A stretch of 8,347 nucleotides of DNA from Planctomycetota bacterium (GCA_024274855.1 JAJSAJ010000861.1:1-8347), one strand, 5' to 3'; positions 1 through 6,431 are shown, counted from the first letter of the stretch. Notes: generated by a model not told the origin, from the letters alone. A program made the numbers and translations.

Positions 1-245
1 TGGGACGCTCTGCCATCCGTGGGCCTACTTCCTCTTCTTATCCGTGGGACGCTCTGCCATCCGTGGGCCTACTTCCTCTTCTTATCCGTGGGACGCTCTG
101 CCATCCGTGGGCCTACTTCCTCTTCTTATCCGTGGGACGCTTTGCCATCCGTAGGCCTACTTCCTCTTCTTATCCGTGGGACGCTCTGCCATCCGTGGGC
201 CTACTTCCTCTTCTTATCCGTGGGACGCTCTGCCATCCGTGGGCC
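1..245. repeat. 44-bp tandem repeat array (5 full copies plus 25 bp)
   Basis: Units begin at 1, 45, 89, 133, 177 and 221, each opening TGGGACGCTCTGCCATCCGT. The last unit stops after 25 bp at about 245. The copies are near-identical; the fourth (133-176) carries C-to-T and G-to-A changes. Within each unit the word ATCCGTGGG recurs (twice per 44 bp). The period is not a multiple of three, so all three forward frames stay open and give the same peptide words shifted; I take this as a by-product and not as coding. There are no unique spacers. The array touches the window edge, so its true length is unknown. Confidence 0.95.
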
Positions 246-355
246 CTATTGCGTACGGCCGCAAGACGGAACAGCCAACAAGAACAAATCAACAAAAAAC
301 CGGTGCTGTTTCGCGGCAGATGCTCCCGGGCTATTATGATCCAAGTGGTAGGTCG
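246..355. other. Spacer without recognisable gene
   Basis: This stretch separates the tandem array from the hairpin element upstream of yqgE. I see no ORF with a ribosome binding site, no tRNA-like fold and no convincing promoter. Forward ORFs crossing it are extensions of frames opened by the 44-bp array. Confidence 0.6.
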
Positions 356-457
356 CGTAGCCGTTCACGCCGCTGGGGTCTGACGCAATTTTCGGCGGAG
401 AAAGCGTTTCTTTACGCGAACGCATTTTGTCGCCGAAAATGGGTCTGCCCCCTTGGA
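356..457. repeat. REP/MITE-like hairpin element, upstream copy
   Basis: Positions 372-457 are the inverted counterpart of 1188-1273: both are 86 bp with 4 mismatches by eye. The element has terminal inverted repeats of about 22 bp, with GGGGTCTGAC near the left end and GTCTGCCCCC near the right. Inside these lie ATTTTCGGCG (388-397) and CGCCGAAAAT (431-440), which can pair around a central loop. The left flank 356-384 also matches the reverse complement of 1143-1172 with small differences. GGGTC/GACCC palindromes of this kind resemble REP sequences, which in other genomes are moved by RAYT/Y1 transposases; no such transposase is present here. The element lies 75 bp upstream of yqgE and probably falls in its promoter or leader region. 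Confidence 0.85.
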
Positions 458-531
458 AGGGACGAATTAAGGTTAAGATGAAGGCTGGAATGGTTGTTTA
501 CCGTTGGTGGCACTCGGAAGGAAGGGAAACG

Positions 532-1086
532 ATGACGAACTCGCTGACTGGTCATTTTCTGATTGCATCACCTCACTTGGCGGATACGAATTTTTATCGG
601 AGCGTTGTGTTGATACTCCAACACGACTCGGAAGGCGCCTTGGGCGTTGTCCTGAATCGGCCGACCGACAAAACGATCGCCCAGATGTGGGAACTGCTGG
701 ACGAGGGGCCTTGCGACAACCAACAGCCGATTTACATCGGTGGTCCGGTAGCCGGGCCGCTGCTGGCCGTCCATACCGATGTGGACTACGGCGAAAACGA
801 GGTGATTGACGACGTTTGCTTTTCGTCCAGCAAGCCGATCGTCACGCAGATCATCCAGGATTCCGTGCGCCCGTGCCGCCTGCTGCTCGGCTATGCCGGC
901 TGGGGAAGTCAACAGCTGGACGACGAGCTGGAAGCGGGCGGTTGGCTAGTGCTGCCGGCCACGCGCGATCTGGTTTTCTCGGAAGCCGACGATCTGTGGC
1001 ACCGTGTGGCCGACAAAGTTGGCATGGATATCTTGACATCCACGATCACTCCAAAGGTGATCCCGGACGATCCATCGATGAACTGA
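532..1086 (+). CDS. yqgE: YqgE/AlgH family protein (UPF0301, DUF179)
   Basis: The 184-residue product matches the YqgE/AlgH family along its full length; the family is usually about 185-190 residues. Visible signatures are GHFLIASPHL (7-16), RSVVLI (23-28), GVVLNRP (38-44), GGPV (70-73), GYAGW (120-124), then QLDDEL and GGWLVLPA. No signal peptide or membrane segment is seen, so it should be cytoplasmic. The biochemical function of the family is not established; AlgH was linked genetically to alginate regulation in Pseudomonas. I chose ATG 532 because the family's N-terminal motif starts there and a purine-rich GGAAGGAAGGG lies just upstream. The frame is open back to 427, but that part lies in the repeat element and does not resemble the family. 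The gene stands alone between inverted hairpin elements, with no operon partner. Confidence 0.92.
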   Translation: MTNSLTGHFLIASPHLADTNFYRSVVLILQHDSEGALGVVLNRPTDKTIAQMWELLDEGPCDNQQPIYIGGPVAGPLLAVHTDVDYGENEVIDDVCFSSSKPIVTQIIQDSVRPCRLLLGYAGWGSQQLDDELEAGGWLVLPATRDLVFSEADDLWHRVADKVGMDILTSTITPKVIPDDPSMN

Positions 1087-1138
1087 CCGGCCGCTCGGCA
1101 CTGCGACCTTCAAAGATCGTCAGGGTCTTGCGTTTCCA

Positions 1139-1172
1139 GGGGGTCAGACCCCAGCGGCGAGTGACGGCTACG
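1139..1172. repeat. REP-like palindrome with flank shared with the upstream element
   Basis: GGGGTCAGACCCC at 1140-1152 is a perfect inverted repeat around a central A. The sequence 1143-1172 matches, in reverse complement, the left flank of the element upstream of yqgE (356-384), with about four differences including a 1-nt indel. It lies 16 bp before the full hairpin element at 1188 and 53 bp after the yqgE stop. It has no T-tract, so it does not look like a standard intrinsic terminator, although an RNA hairpin here could protect the yqgE 3' end. Confidence 0.75.
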
Positions 1173-1187
1173 TCGCATCGCGCTCTA

Positions 1188-1273
1188 TCCAAGGGGTCAG
1201 ACCCATTTTCGGCGACAAGATGCGTTCGCGTAAAGAGACGCCTTCTCCGCCGAAAATTGCGTCAGACCCCAGC
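1188..1273. repeat. REP/MITE-like hairpin element, downstream inverted copy
   Basis: This is the inverted twin of 372-457, with the same 86-bp length and 82 of 86 positions identical by eye. It begins TCCAAGGGGTCAGACCC and ends GCGTCAGACCCCAGC. The arms ATTTTCGGCG (1205-1214) and CGCCGAAAAT can pair around a loop of about 33 nt. It sits between yqgE and the metallophosphatase gene. A frame is open across it but shows no coding character. Confidence 0.88.
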
Positions 1274-1388
1274 CGCAAGACGGTTGCTAGACTGGTATGC
1301 GGCGGCCGTCAGGCCTATCCTGTCTGGTAACCGGGGCGGCGCCGTCGAGCCGCATCCCGGATCGGTTCCGCGAACTCACGAGGATTCC

Positions 1389-2051
1389 ATGGGACGCTTG
1401 ATCGCCATCGGTGATATTCACGGTTGCTCACAAGCAATTGAAACGTTGATCGAGGCGATCGCGCCCACCGAACAGGATACGATCGTGACCTTGGGTGATC
1501 TGATCGACCGGGGTCCGGACAGCCGCAATGTAGTTGAGCAATTGATGGCTCTGCAAAGCCGGTGCCGATTGATTCCGTTGCTTGGTAACCACGAGCTGAT
1601 GTTGATTTCCGTCCTGGATGGCCTGGCACCGAGCCACCAGTGGCAAATGGCGGGCGGGATGCAGACGATCGCCAGCTATGGCGGCAGTGTCTCTCAGATT
1701 CCCGACTCGCATCTCGATTTCATTCGAGGGTTTCTGCCCTATCACGAGACCGACGAGTTTCTGTTTATCCATGCGAACTATCTGGCCGATCTGGACTTGG
1801 AGGAGCAGCCCGAGTACACGGCTTTTTGGGAACATCTTACGAACGTCATGCCGCCCCCTCACCGGTCCGGCAAGATTGCCGTCGTGGGCCATACGCCGCA
1901 GACGACCGGCGAGATTCTTGACACCGGGCACCTGATCTGTGTCGATACATGCTGCTTCGCCGGCGGTTGGCTGACTGCGTTGGATGTCCAGACTCGACAG
2001 ACCTGGCAAGCGGATGTCTCGGGCGATCTGCGCGTGCGAGTTGAGAGTTGA
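1389..2051 (+). CDS. PPP-family metallophosphatase (serine/threonine protein phosphatase-like)
   Basis: The 220-residue protein carries the complete calcineurin-type di-metal signature: GDIHG (8-12), GDLIDRGPD (36-44), GNHE (66-69), IHA (127-129) and VVGHTP (165-170), followed by IDT-like VDTCC (185-189). Spacing and length fit the compact bacterial PPP group (phage lambda phosphatase, PrpA/PrpB, ApaH-like relatives), about 210-250 residues. Members hydrolyse phosphomonoesters on proteins or small molecules using Mn or similar metals; the substrate cannot be read from the sequence. No signal peptide is seen, so a cytoplasmic location is expected. ATG 1389 begins the first beta-strand directly before GDIHG and follows GAGG (1380-1383) at a 5-nt gap. 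The frame is open far upstream to 816, overlapping yqgE and the repeat, but that extension is not credible. Confidence 0.93.
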   Translation: MGRLIAIGDIHGCSQAIETLIEAIAPTEQDTIVTLGDLIDRGPDSRNVVEQLMALQSRCRLIPLLGNHELMLISVLDGLAPSHQWQMAGGMQTIASYGGSVSQIPDSHLDFIRGFLPYHETDEFLFIHANYLADLDLEEQPEYTAFWEHLTNVMPPPHRSGKIAVVGHTPQTTGEILDTGHLICVDTCCFAGGWLTALDVQTRQTWQADVSGDLRVRVES

Positions 2052-2143
2052 TTCAGGTAGCGTGCTGCGCCCGAAGAACGGATCAATAATAACTCCAGCA
2101 TATCTCACCCAAAGGGCGTGAAAAGCCGACTTTCGGGAAGTGC

Positions 2144-2173
2144 TTGCATCAGCCGGCACATTTGGGATATAAT
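2144..2173 (+). promoter_or_regulatory. Candidate sigma-70-type promoter for the propeller/cytochrome gene
   Basis: TTGCAT (2144-2149) and a perfect TATAAT (2168-2173) are separated by 18 nt. Transcription would start near 2180, giving a leader of about 140 nt before ATG 2320. The -10 is consensus; the -35 matches TTGACA at three of six positions. There is no comparable signal elsewhere in this intergenic stretch. Confidence 0.55.
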
Positions 2174-2185
2174 CAAGGAATACCG

Positions 2186-2269
2186 GCCGCAGTGACATGC
2201 GGCAATGTTGCCTGCCTGTAGCAACGGTAACCGAACAGTGCTGATTTCAAGCCGACCCAGCGTTGCTAC
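2186..2269 (+). promoter_or_regulatory. Foldable 5' leader with competing pairings
   Basis: The predicted leader contains a perfect 6-bp hairpin, GCCGCA (2186-2191) with TGCGGC (2198-2203). It also holds three related words: GTTGC (2207-2211), GTAGCAACG (2218-2226) and CGTTGCTAC (2261-2269). The second can pair with the first (5 bp, local) or with the third (9 bp, longer range), but not both. The third word ends about 50 nt before the start codon. This could be a regulatory switch, or simply chance complementarity; I recognise no known riboswitch core. Confidence 0.3.
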
Positions 2270-2319
2270 GCACATTCCAACCTAACCGCATTCCAAACCA
2301 CTGCCGACTGGAGCCCCCT

Positions 2320-4281
2320 ATGAGAACTAGCGAGTCGCGGTCGGTCCAGATATTCGTAAGACTATTTATTCTGGTAATGACCGGGACCGTCTGTTCGCCC
2401 ATGCTGGCTGGTCCGGCAGATGACAATTCGCAGGGCGGCGCATCACACGTCGGCAAGGCCATTTTTCGATCGCCCGAGTCGATTGTTGTCACATCCGACG
2501 GCAAACGTGCGTATGTGACCGACCGAACGGCCGGTTGCGTCGTTGTCCTGGATGTCGCGGGCGGCAAGAAGATTGGCGAAGTCGCATTGGGTGGCGATCC
2601 TCGCGGATTGTGCCTTTCACCCGACGACCATACGCTCTACGTCGCTCGACGGTTGGGTGGCAGTGTAGCGATCATCGACACGGCAACTCGTAAGGTGCTC
2701 GCACAGGTTTCGGTGCCGCGGCGGCCGATTGCGGTGGCACTGGCCCCCAAAGGGCACCGGCTGTTCGTGACGACCGAGGATACGAATCGTATCTGGGTCT
2801 ACGATTGCTCCGCCCAACCGCTCAAGCTGGTCCAAGAGATCCCGGCTGTTCGGGAGCCATCGAGTGTTTCGATCACGGCCGACGAGCGTTGGGTGGTCGT
2901 AACGAATCTGTTGCCGGACGGTGTCAGCACCGACCCGACGCTAAGTGCCGTGGTGACGGTAATCGACGGCAAGACGCTCAAACCGGCCGGCACCATCAAA
3001 TTGCCGCCAGGTTCAACCGGTGTCTATGACGGTTGCGTCAGCCCGGACGGACGTTGGGCGTACGTGGTGCACAGTGTTGGACGTTTCACGTTGCCGATTA
3101 CGCAATTAGAGCGTGGCTGGGTCAACACGACGGCACTTTCGGTTTTGGATTTGACCAAAAAGCAGCGTTTAGCAACGGTGTTGTTGGATATGTTAACGAT
3201 GGGTGCCGCGGACCCACACGATGTAATCTGTTCGTCAGACGGCGGGACGTTATGGATCAGTCACTCGGGAACGCACGAGGTATCTGAGATTGACGTGGCT
3301 CGTCTCCATGCGTTGCTCGACGGCAAGGTACCTGCCGAATTGGCGTCTTTAAAAGACGGCAGCCTGCCCAATATCTGGGTTCGAATCCAGAAAGATCGGA
3401 AGTTGATCGCGGAATTAGAAAACGATTTGACGGCGTTGTACATCGCGGGGGTTATTCGGCGTACCAAATCGGGTGGGATGGGCCCGCGTGGTCTGGCCGT
3501 GTCTCCCGACTCGCATCAAGTCTTGATTGCAAACTACTTTAGCGGCAGCGTCGCGATTCTTCAGACGGACCAGTTTCGGATCCGCGGCACCCTGCCTTTG
3601 GGTGTGCAACCATCATCGACCAGCGAGCGTCGTGGAGAAATGGTGTTTCACGATGCAACCAAAGCGTTTCAGCGGTGGTATAGCTGTGCGACGTGCCATC
3701 CGAACGAAGGACGCGTCGACGCATTGAGTTGGGATTTTTTGCGAGACGGGATCGGAAACCCCAAAGATACCATCAATCTCGTTTACTTGGATCGAACGCC
3801 CCCGTTGAACCGTCGAGCAACACGGAAGACGGCGCGCGAGTGTGCTCGGACCGGCCTGACCGACGGGCATATGTTGGTCCCCACTTCGCAGGACGTCGAC
3901 GATGTGCTGGCGTACCTGGTCGCGCTGCGGCCCGAGCCCAGCCCGTATTTGACGGCCGACGGCAAGCTTTCGAAAGAAGCCGTGCGAGGTAAAGCGATTT
4001 TCGAGGGGAAAGCAGAGTGTGCTCAGTGTCATCGTGGGCCGTATCATACCGATCTGAAAATGCATGATGTGGGCACACGAACGCAAACCGATTCCGATGG
4101 ACGATACGATACGCCCGGTTTGATCGAGCTGTATCGAACCGCGCCCTATTTGCACGATGGCAGAGCGCATACGCTCCGTGACGTGCTGACTACCGATAAT
4201 CCGGACGACCTGCACGGAAAAACGAGCGAACTTTCTGCGAGCGAATTGAATGACTTGACGGCCTTTCTGCGATCGTTATAA
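2320..4281 (+). CDS. Secreted YVTN beta-propeller / di-haem cytochrome c peroxidase-like fusion protein
   Basis: The 653-residue product starts with a signal peptide: an Arg-containing N-region, a hydrophobic stretch at about 11-24, and probable cleavage near MLA/GPAD (28-34). Seven blade-like repeats follow, each with a [S/T/A]xDGxxxYV-type strand and a VxVxD strand; examples are SPDDHTLYVA, SPDGRWAYVV and SPDSHQVLIA. Blade six to seven is interrupted by an insertion. The C-terminal part is MauG/CcpA-like, with two haem c sites, CATCH (456-460) and CAQCH (567-571), and a late APYLHDGRAHTL segment (His612 region) typical of the second haem domain. Haem attachment implies a periplasmic or envelope location. 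Likely roles are electron transfer or oxidation of a bound substrate; the partner is unknown. ATG 2320 follows GGAG (2310-2313) with a 6-nt gap and begins the signal peptide. An upstream start at 2263 would spoil it. Confidence 0.88.
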   Translation: MRTSESRSVQIFVRLFILVMTGTVCSPMLAGPADDNSQGGASHVGKAIFRSPESIVVTSDGKRAYVTDRTAGCVVVLDVAGGKKIGEVALGGDPRGLCLSPDDHTLYVARRLGGSVAIIDTATRKVLAQVSVPRRPIAVALAPKGHRLFVTTEDTNRIWVYDCSAQPLKLVQEIPAVREPSSVSITADERWVVVTNLLPDGVSTDPTLSAVVTVIDGKTLKPAGTIKLPPGSTGVYDGCVSPDGRWAYVVHSVGRFTLPITQLERGWVNTTALSVLDLTKKQRLATVLLDMLTMGAADPHDVICSSDGGTLWISHSGTHEVSEIDVARLHALLDGKVPAELASLKDGSLPNIWVRIQKDRKLIAELENDLTALYIAGVIRRTKSGGMGPRGLAVSPDSHQVLIANYFSGSVAILQTDQFRIRGTLPLGVQPSSTSERRGEMVFHDATKAFQRWYSCATCHPNEGRVDALSWDFLRDGIGNPKDTINLVYLDRTPPLNRRATRKTARECARTGLTDGHMLVPTSQDVDDVLAYLVALRPEPSPYLTADGKLSKEAVRGKAIFEGKAECAQCHRGPYHTDLKMHDVGTRTQTDSDGRYDTPGLIELYRTAPYLHDGRAHTLRDVLTTDNPDDLHGKTSELSASELNDLTAFLRSL

Positions 4282-4300
4282 AGCGAGTGTGTGGCGCGGT

Positions 4301-4315
4301 CGGGTCGCAGACCCG
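4301..4315 (+). other. Short perfect hairpin after the propeller/cytochrome gene
   Basis: CGGGTC (4301-4306) and GACCCG (4310-4315) form a 6-bp stem with a GCA loop, 20 nt after the stop codon. No T-tract follows, so a classical intrinsic terminator is doubtful. GGGTC..GACCC resembles the REP-like palindrome at 1140, with two extra loop bases. Confidence 0.45.
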
Positions 4316-4565
4316 GGCGAGCCGAGAGCGAGACACAGTATTTCCAGGGAGGCCGTTACCCCCCCACAAACAAAGAGACCCTATGTGAACCTTCCGGGGT
4401 TCAATACAGGGTGAGATCCAGCGACCTAGAGAACAGAAGAACGAGGCAGGGAACTCGCCTGGACCGGATGAGGCAAAGCGACGTGGTATCCCCTATCACG
4501 TACGTCAGTGGTCCAGCAAAGCACACCACCTGCCCATTTTGGCAAACTACGAAATCCAGACGAAT
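4316..4565. other. Gene-free spacer with two extended hairpins
   Basis: No ORF here has a ribosome binding site or recognisable protein features. Two hairpins stand out. At 4378-4412, ACCCT pairs with AGGGT and GAACC with GGTTC, separated by a 4/5-nt internal loop and closed by TTCCGG. At 4482-4500, CGTGGTA pairs with TATCACG (one G-U) around TCCCC. The stretch could be a 3' UTR, a non-coding RNA or relic sequence. Confidence 0.4.
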
Positions 4566-4571
4566 TATAAT
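4566..4571 (+). promoter_or_regulatory. Perfect TATAAT -10-like box, weak -35 context
   Basis: TATAAT lies in an unusually AT-rich patch. The nearest -35-like word is TTGGCA at 4539-4544, but the 21-nt spacer is longer than normal. If used, transcription would begin near 4578 and give a leader of about 370 nt for the RidA-like gene. Confidence 0.3.
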
Positions 4572-4585
4572 AGATTCCAGCGGAT

Positions 4586-4911
4586 GACGCCGAGGCGGCG
4601 TAGCCTCGGGCGTCGAGCGTCCGCGCACCGGAAGAGAACAGAGTTCCGGACCGACAGGAACCGGAAGTGTGTTGTCAGAAACCCCGATGCGTTTGGCCAT
4701 TTTGCATGCCCTTCGGCACATTCAGCCGGGGCGGCAATGTCCGCTGGAACAGGTCCGTATGTTGGATGGGAACGATAGAGCGGCCCCGAAGGAAGCTCGA
4801 ACAGTACTTCACTGTGGGCAATCAGGCCCAATGACAGAAGTCTGTTTGTGTTTCGATCGTTCTGGGTACCGGTCCGTTCCTGTAGTTTGTACGGTTTATG
4901 AGAAACCGTAC
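4586..4911 (+). promoter_or_regulatory. Hairpin-rich putative leader of the RidA-like gene
   Basis: Between the TATAAT and the RidA-like gene I find five local stems. They are 4586-4596 with 4603-4614 (11 bp, one bulge); TTCCGG with CCGGAA (about 4644-4666); TGGGC 4815-4819 with GCCCA 4826-4830; ACAGA with TCTGT (4834-4845); and GTACGGTTT 4889-4897 with AAACCGTAC 4903-4911 (9 bp, loop ATGAG). CCTTCGG (4710-4716) can also pair with CCGAAGG (4786-4792). The last hairpin ends 25 nt before the Shine-Dalgarno. An 80-86-codon frame (GTG 4669 or ATG 4687 to stop at 4929) is open here but has no good ribosome binding site and no recognisable domain. I recognise no known riboswitch or RNA family. Confidence 0.35.
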
Positions 4912-4936
4912 GACATCAGGCATCAGTAACAGATTG

Positions 4937-4943
4937 AGGAGGT
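4937..4943 (+). promoter_or_regulatory. Strong Shine-Dalgarno of the RidA-like gene
   Basis: AGGAGGT is nearly a full anti-16S complement and lies 4 nt before ATG 4948. It fixes the start of the downstream gene and suggests efficient translation unless the upstream hairpins interfere. Confidence 0.85.
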
Positions 4944-4947
4944 ACAC

Positions 4948-6165
4948 ATGGCATCGCTGTTGACACCACGACGGGATTGTCACGTCTGTTCGTTAGGAGA
5001 TGGCGTCTGCCGTGGCGAAGTCATCGTCGTCACCACGTCGTTGACTCGTGAGATTTTTGTCCGATGCGCTCCCGTCTGTCCGTCCGGTTCGGCCGCGGAA
5101 CAGGCCGAGAAGTTTTATGCGTGCTTACCGCAGATGCTGGAGCAGGGCGGTGCGACGATGCAAGACGTCGTTCTTGAACGCGTTTTCTTCCGCGACATTC
5201 TCACCGATTTCGAGATGCTGACCAACGTGCGCAGCGAAGCCTATCGAGCGGCGGGGATCGCCGACGATCAGATGCCCGCACCCAGCTATATCAACCAACC
5301 GCCTTGCAAACCGGAACAGGCTTTAGAGTTCCAGATTCAAGCGTTACTTCCAAATGGCGATGGCCGATTACAGGTCGAATCGCGACCGGTGACGCCGCAA
5401 GGCGCGGCAACCAAGATCGTGACCATTGGCGATTATCGCCACCTGTATATTACGAATATCAACGGCATGGACGACCAGGCCGTGCTGCCGAAAAACTTTC
5501 GCCAGCAGTCGGACAACATGTTCCAACGATCGCTCGAGTTGCTGAAATTGCACGACACGACGTTTCCCGATGTCCTGCGGACCTGGTGCTATCTGGACGA
5601 CATCGATCGCGATTACGACGAATTCAACCTGTCGCGAAACGAGTTCTTCGATCGAGAAAAGGTAATGCGACTGCCGGCCAGTACCGGTATCCGAGCCGGG
5701 TTGTATCCAGCAGGTTCGGGCTGCTCGTTCGATCTCTATTCGCTGCTGAACCCCGAAGGCGCGCAGATCGAGGTGATGCACACCCCGACGCTGAACGAAG
5801 CCGACGAGTATGGCTCGGCCTTCTCCCGAGGCATGAAGGTGGTTCTGCCCGAAAAAACCGTCCTCTACATCTCAGGCACGGCCAGTGTTGACGAACAGGG
5901 CGCGACCGTCCATCTGGACGACGAACGTAAGCAAATCGAGCGGATGCTGCTGAATGTCCAGGAACTACTGAGTCCGCACAATGCCACCTTTGACGATCTT
6001 GTCCAGGTGATCACGTATTTGAAATCCGCTAGTTATCATTCGACATTTGTCGATGCCTGGAAAGCACGTGGCCTGAACGACGCACCCAATACGTTTGTCG
6101 AAGCCGGCGTCTGCCGCCCCGATTTATTGTGCGAAATGGAAGCCATCGCAATCATTCCGACCTAG
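4948..6165 (+). CDS. Three-module RidA/YjgF-superfamily protein, possibly chorismatase-related
   Basis: The 405-residue protein shows the RidA-type helix-strand motif three times: ATMQDVVLERVFFRDILTDF (69-88), TTFPDVLRTWCYLDD (204-218) and ATFDDLVQVITYL (346-358). Each is followed by a matching closing strand: PAPSYINQPP (110-119), PASTGIRAGL (243-252) and PNTFVEAGVC (380-389). The closing strand EMEAIAI (396-402) is typical of RidA. The arginine of RidA enamine/imine deaminases (Arg105 in E. coli, in P-A-R-S-C) is replaced in all three modules, so plain RidA activity is unlikely. Multi-module RidA-fold relatives include the chorismatases (FkbO/Hyg5/XanB2 type), and PASTGI recalls these; I infer only a possible relationship. 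The N-terminus is cysteine-rich (C11, C14, C21, C40, C44). There is no signal peptide, so it is probably cytoplasmic. It stands alone, without an operon partner. Confidence 0.75.
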   Translation: MASLLTPRRDCHVCSLGDGVCRGEVIVVTTSLTREIFVRCAPVCPSGSAAEQAEKFYACLPQMLEQGGATMQDVVLERVFFRDILTDFEMLTNVRSEAYRAAGIADDQMPAPSYINQPPCKPEQALEFQIQALLPNGDGRLQVESRPVTPQGAATKIVTIGDYRHLYITNINGMDDQAVLPKNFRQQSDNMFQRSLELLKLHDTTFPDVLRTWCYLDDIDRDYDEFNLSRNEFFDREKVMRLPASTGIRAGLYPAGSGCSFDLYSLLNPEGAQIEVMHTPTLNEADEYGSAFSRGMKVVLPEKTVLYISGTASVDEQGATVHLDDERKQIERMLLNVQELLSPHNATFDDLVQVITYLKSASYHSTFVDAWKARGLNDAPNTFVEAGVCRPDLLCEMEAIAIIPT

Positions 6166-6197
6166 AATGGTATAGGCGTTTATCGGTCGTGGTAGGT

Positions 6198-6430
6198 CTA
6201 GCCGACGAGACGTGCGCTCCCACGGGACAAGCCCGTGGGGGGCGGGAACCCTGGACACGGTTTGCGACAGGGACCTTTCCGCACGGAAACCGCTAGCTGA
6301 CGAGACTTGCGCTCCCACGGGACAAGCCCGCGGGGGGCGGGAACCCTGGACACGATTTGCGCCAGGGACCTTTGAGGACGGAAACCGCTAGACGGTGAGC
6401 GTTGCGCTCCCACGGGACAAGCCCGTGGGG
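6198..6430. repeat. 95-bp tandem repeat with internal 8-bp hairpin (2 full copies plus 43 bp)
   Basis: Copies begin with CTAG at 6198, 6293 and 6388, exactly 95 bp apart. The first two match at about 87 of 95 positions by eye; the third covers only the first 43 bp. Each contains CCCACGGG-ACAAG-CCCGTGGG, an 8-bp stem with a 5-nt loop (for example 6219-6239); the second copy has one mismatch (GCGGG). The first copy also has TTTCCG/CGGAAA near its end. Minus-strand frames across the region spell repeated GLSRGSA-like words, a by-product of the repeat. It occupies the whole spacer between the RidA-like and BON genes. Confidence 0.93.
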
Positions 6431-6431
6431 A

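Noticed and set aside
1..245. Possible CRISPR array
   Set aside because: All 44 bp repeat; there are no unique spacers and no cas genes.
258..269. GCCGCAAGACGG shared with 1272-1283
   Set aside because: Only 12 bp with no extended similarity; could be a repeat edge but is too short to call.
19..481. Forward ORFs of about 100 codons across the 44-bp array
   Set aside because: Open frames result from a stop-free repeat whose period is not a multiple of three; no ribosome binding site or known domain.
427..531. 35-codon N-terminal extension of yqgE
   Set aside because: It starts inside the repeat element and does not resemble the family, whose N-terminal motif begins just after ATG 532.
816..1388. 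191-codon N-terminal extension of the metallophosphatase
   Set aside because: It overlaps yqgE out of frame and crosses a repeat; the phosphatase motifs begin right after ATG 1389, which has its own GAGG.
1428..2198. 256-codon minus-strand ORF opposite the metallophosphatase
   Set aside because: Antisense shadow of a gene with intact catalytic motifs; no domain seen.
4387..4402. tRNA T-arm-like hairpin (GAACC...GGTTC)
   Set aside because: No acceptor, D or anticodon arms at tRNA spacing.
4693..4710. Sigma-54-like box (TTGGCC...TTGCAT)
   Set aside because: The GG-to-GC distance is 7 nt instead of the required 10.
4669..4929. Small gene just before the RidA-like gene
   Set aside because: No good ribosome binding site, no recognisable domain, and it covers several hairpins. 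Kept only as a remark in the leader entry.
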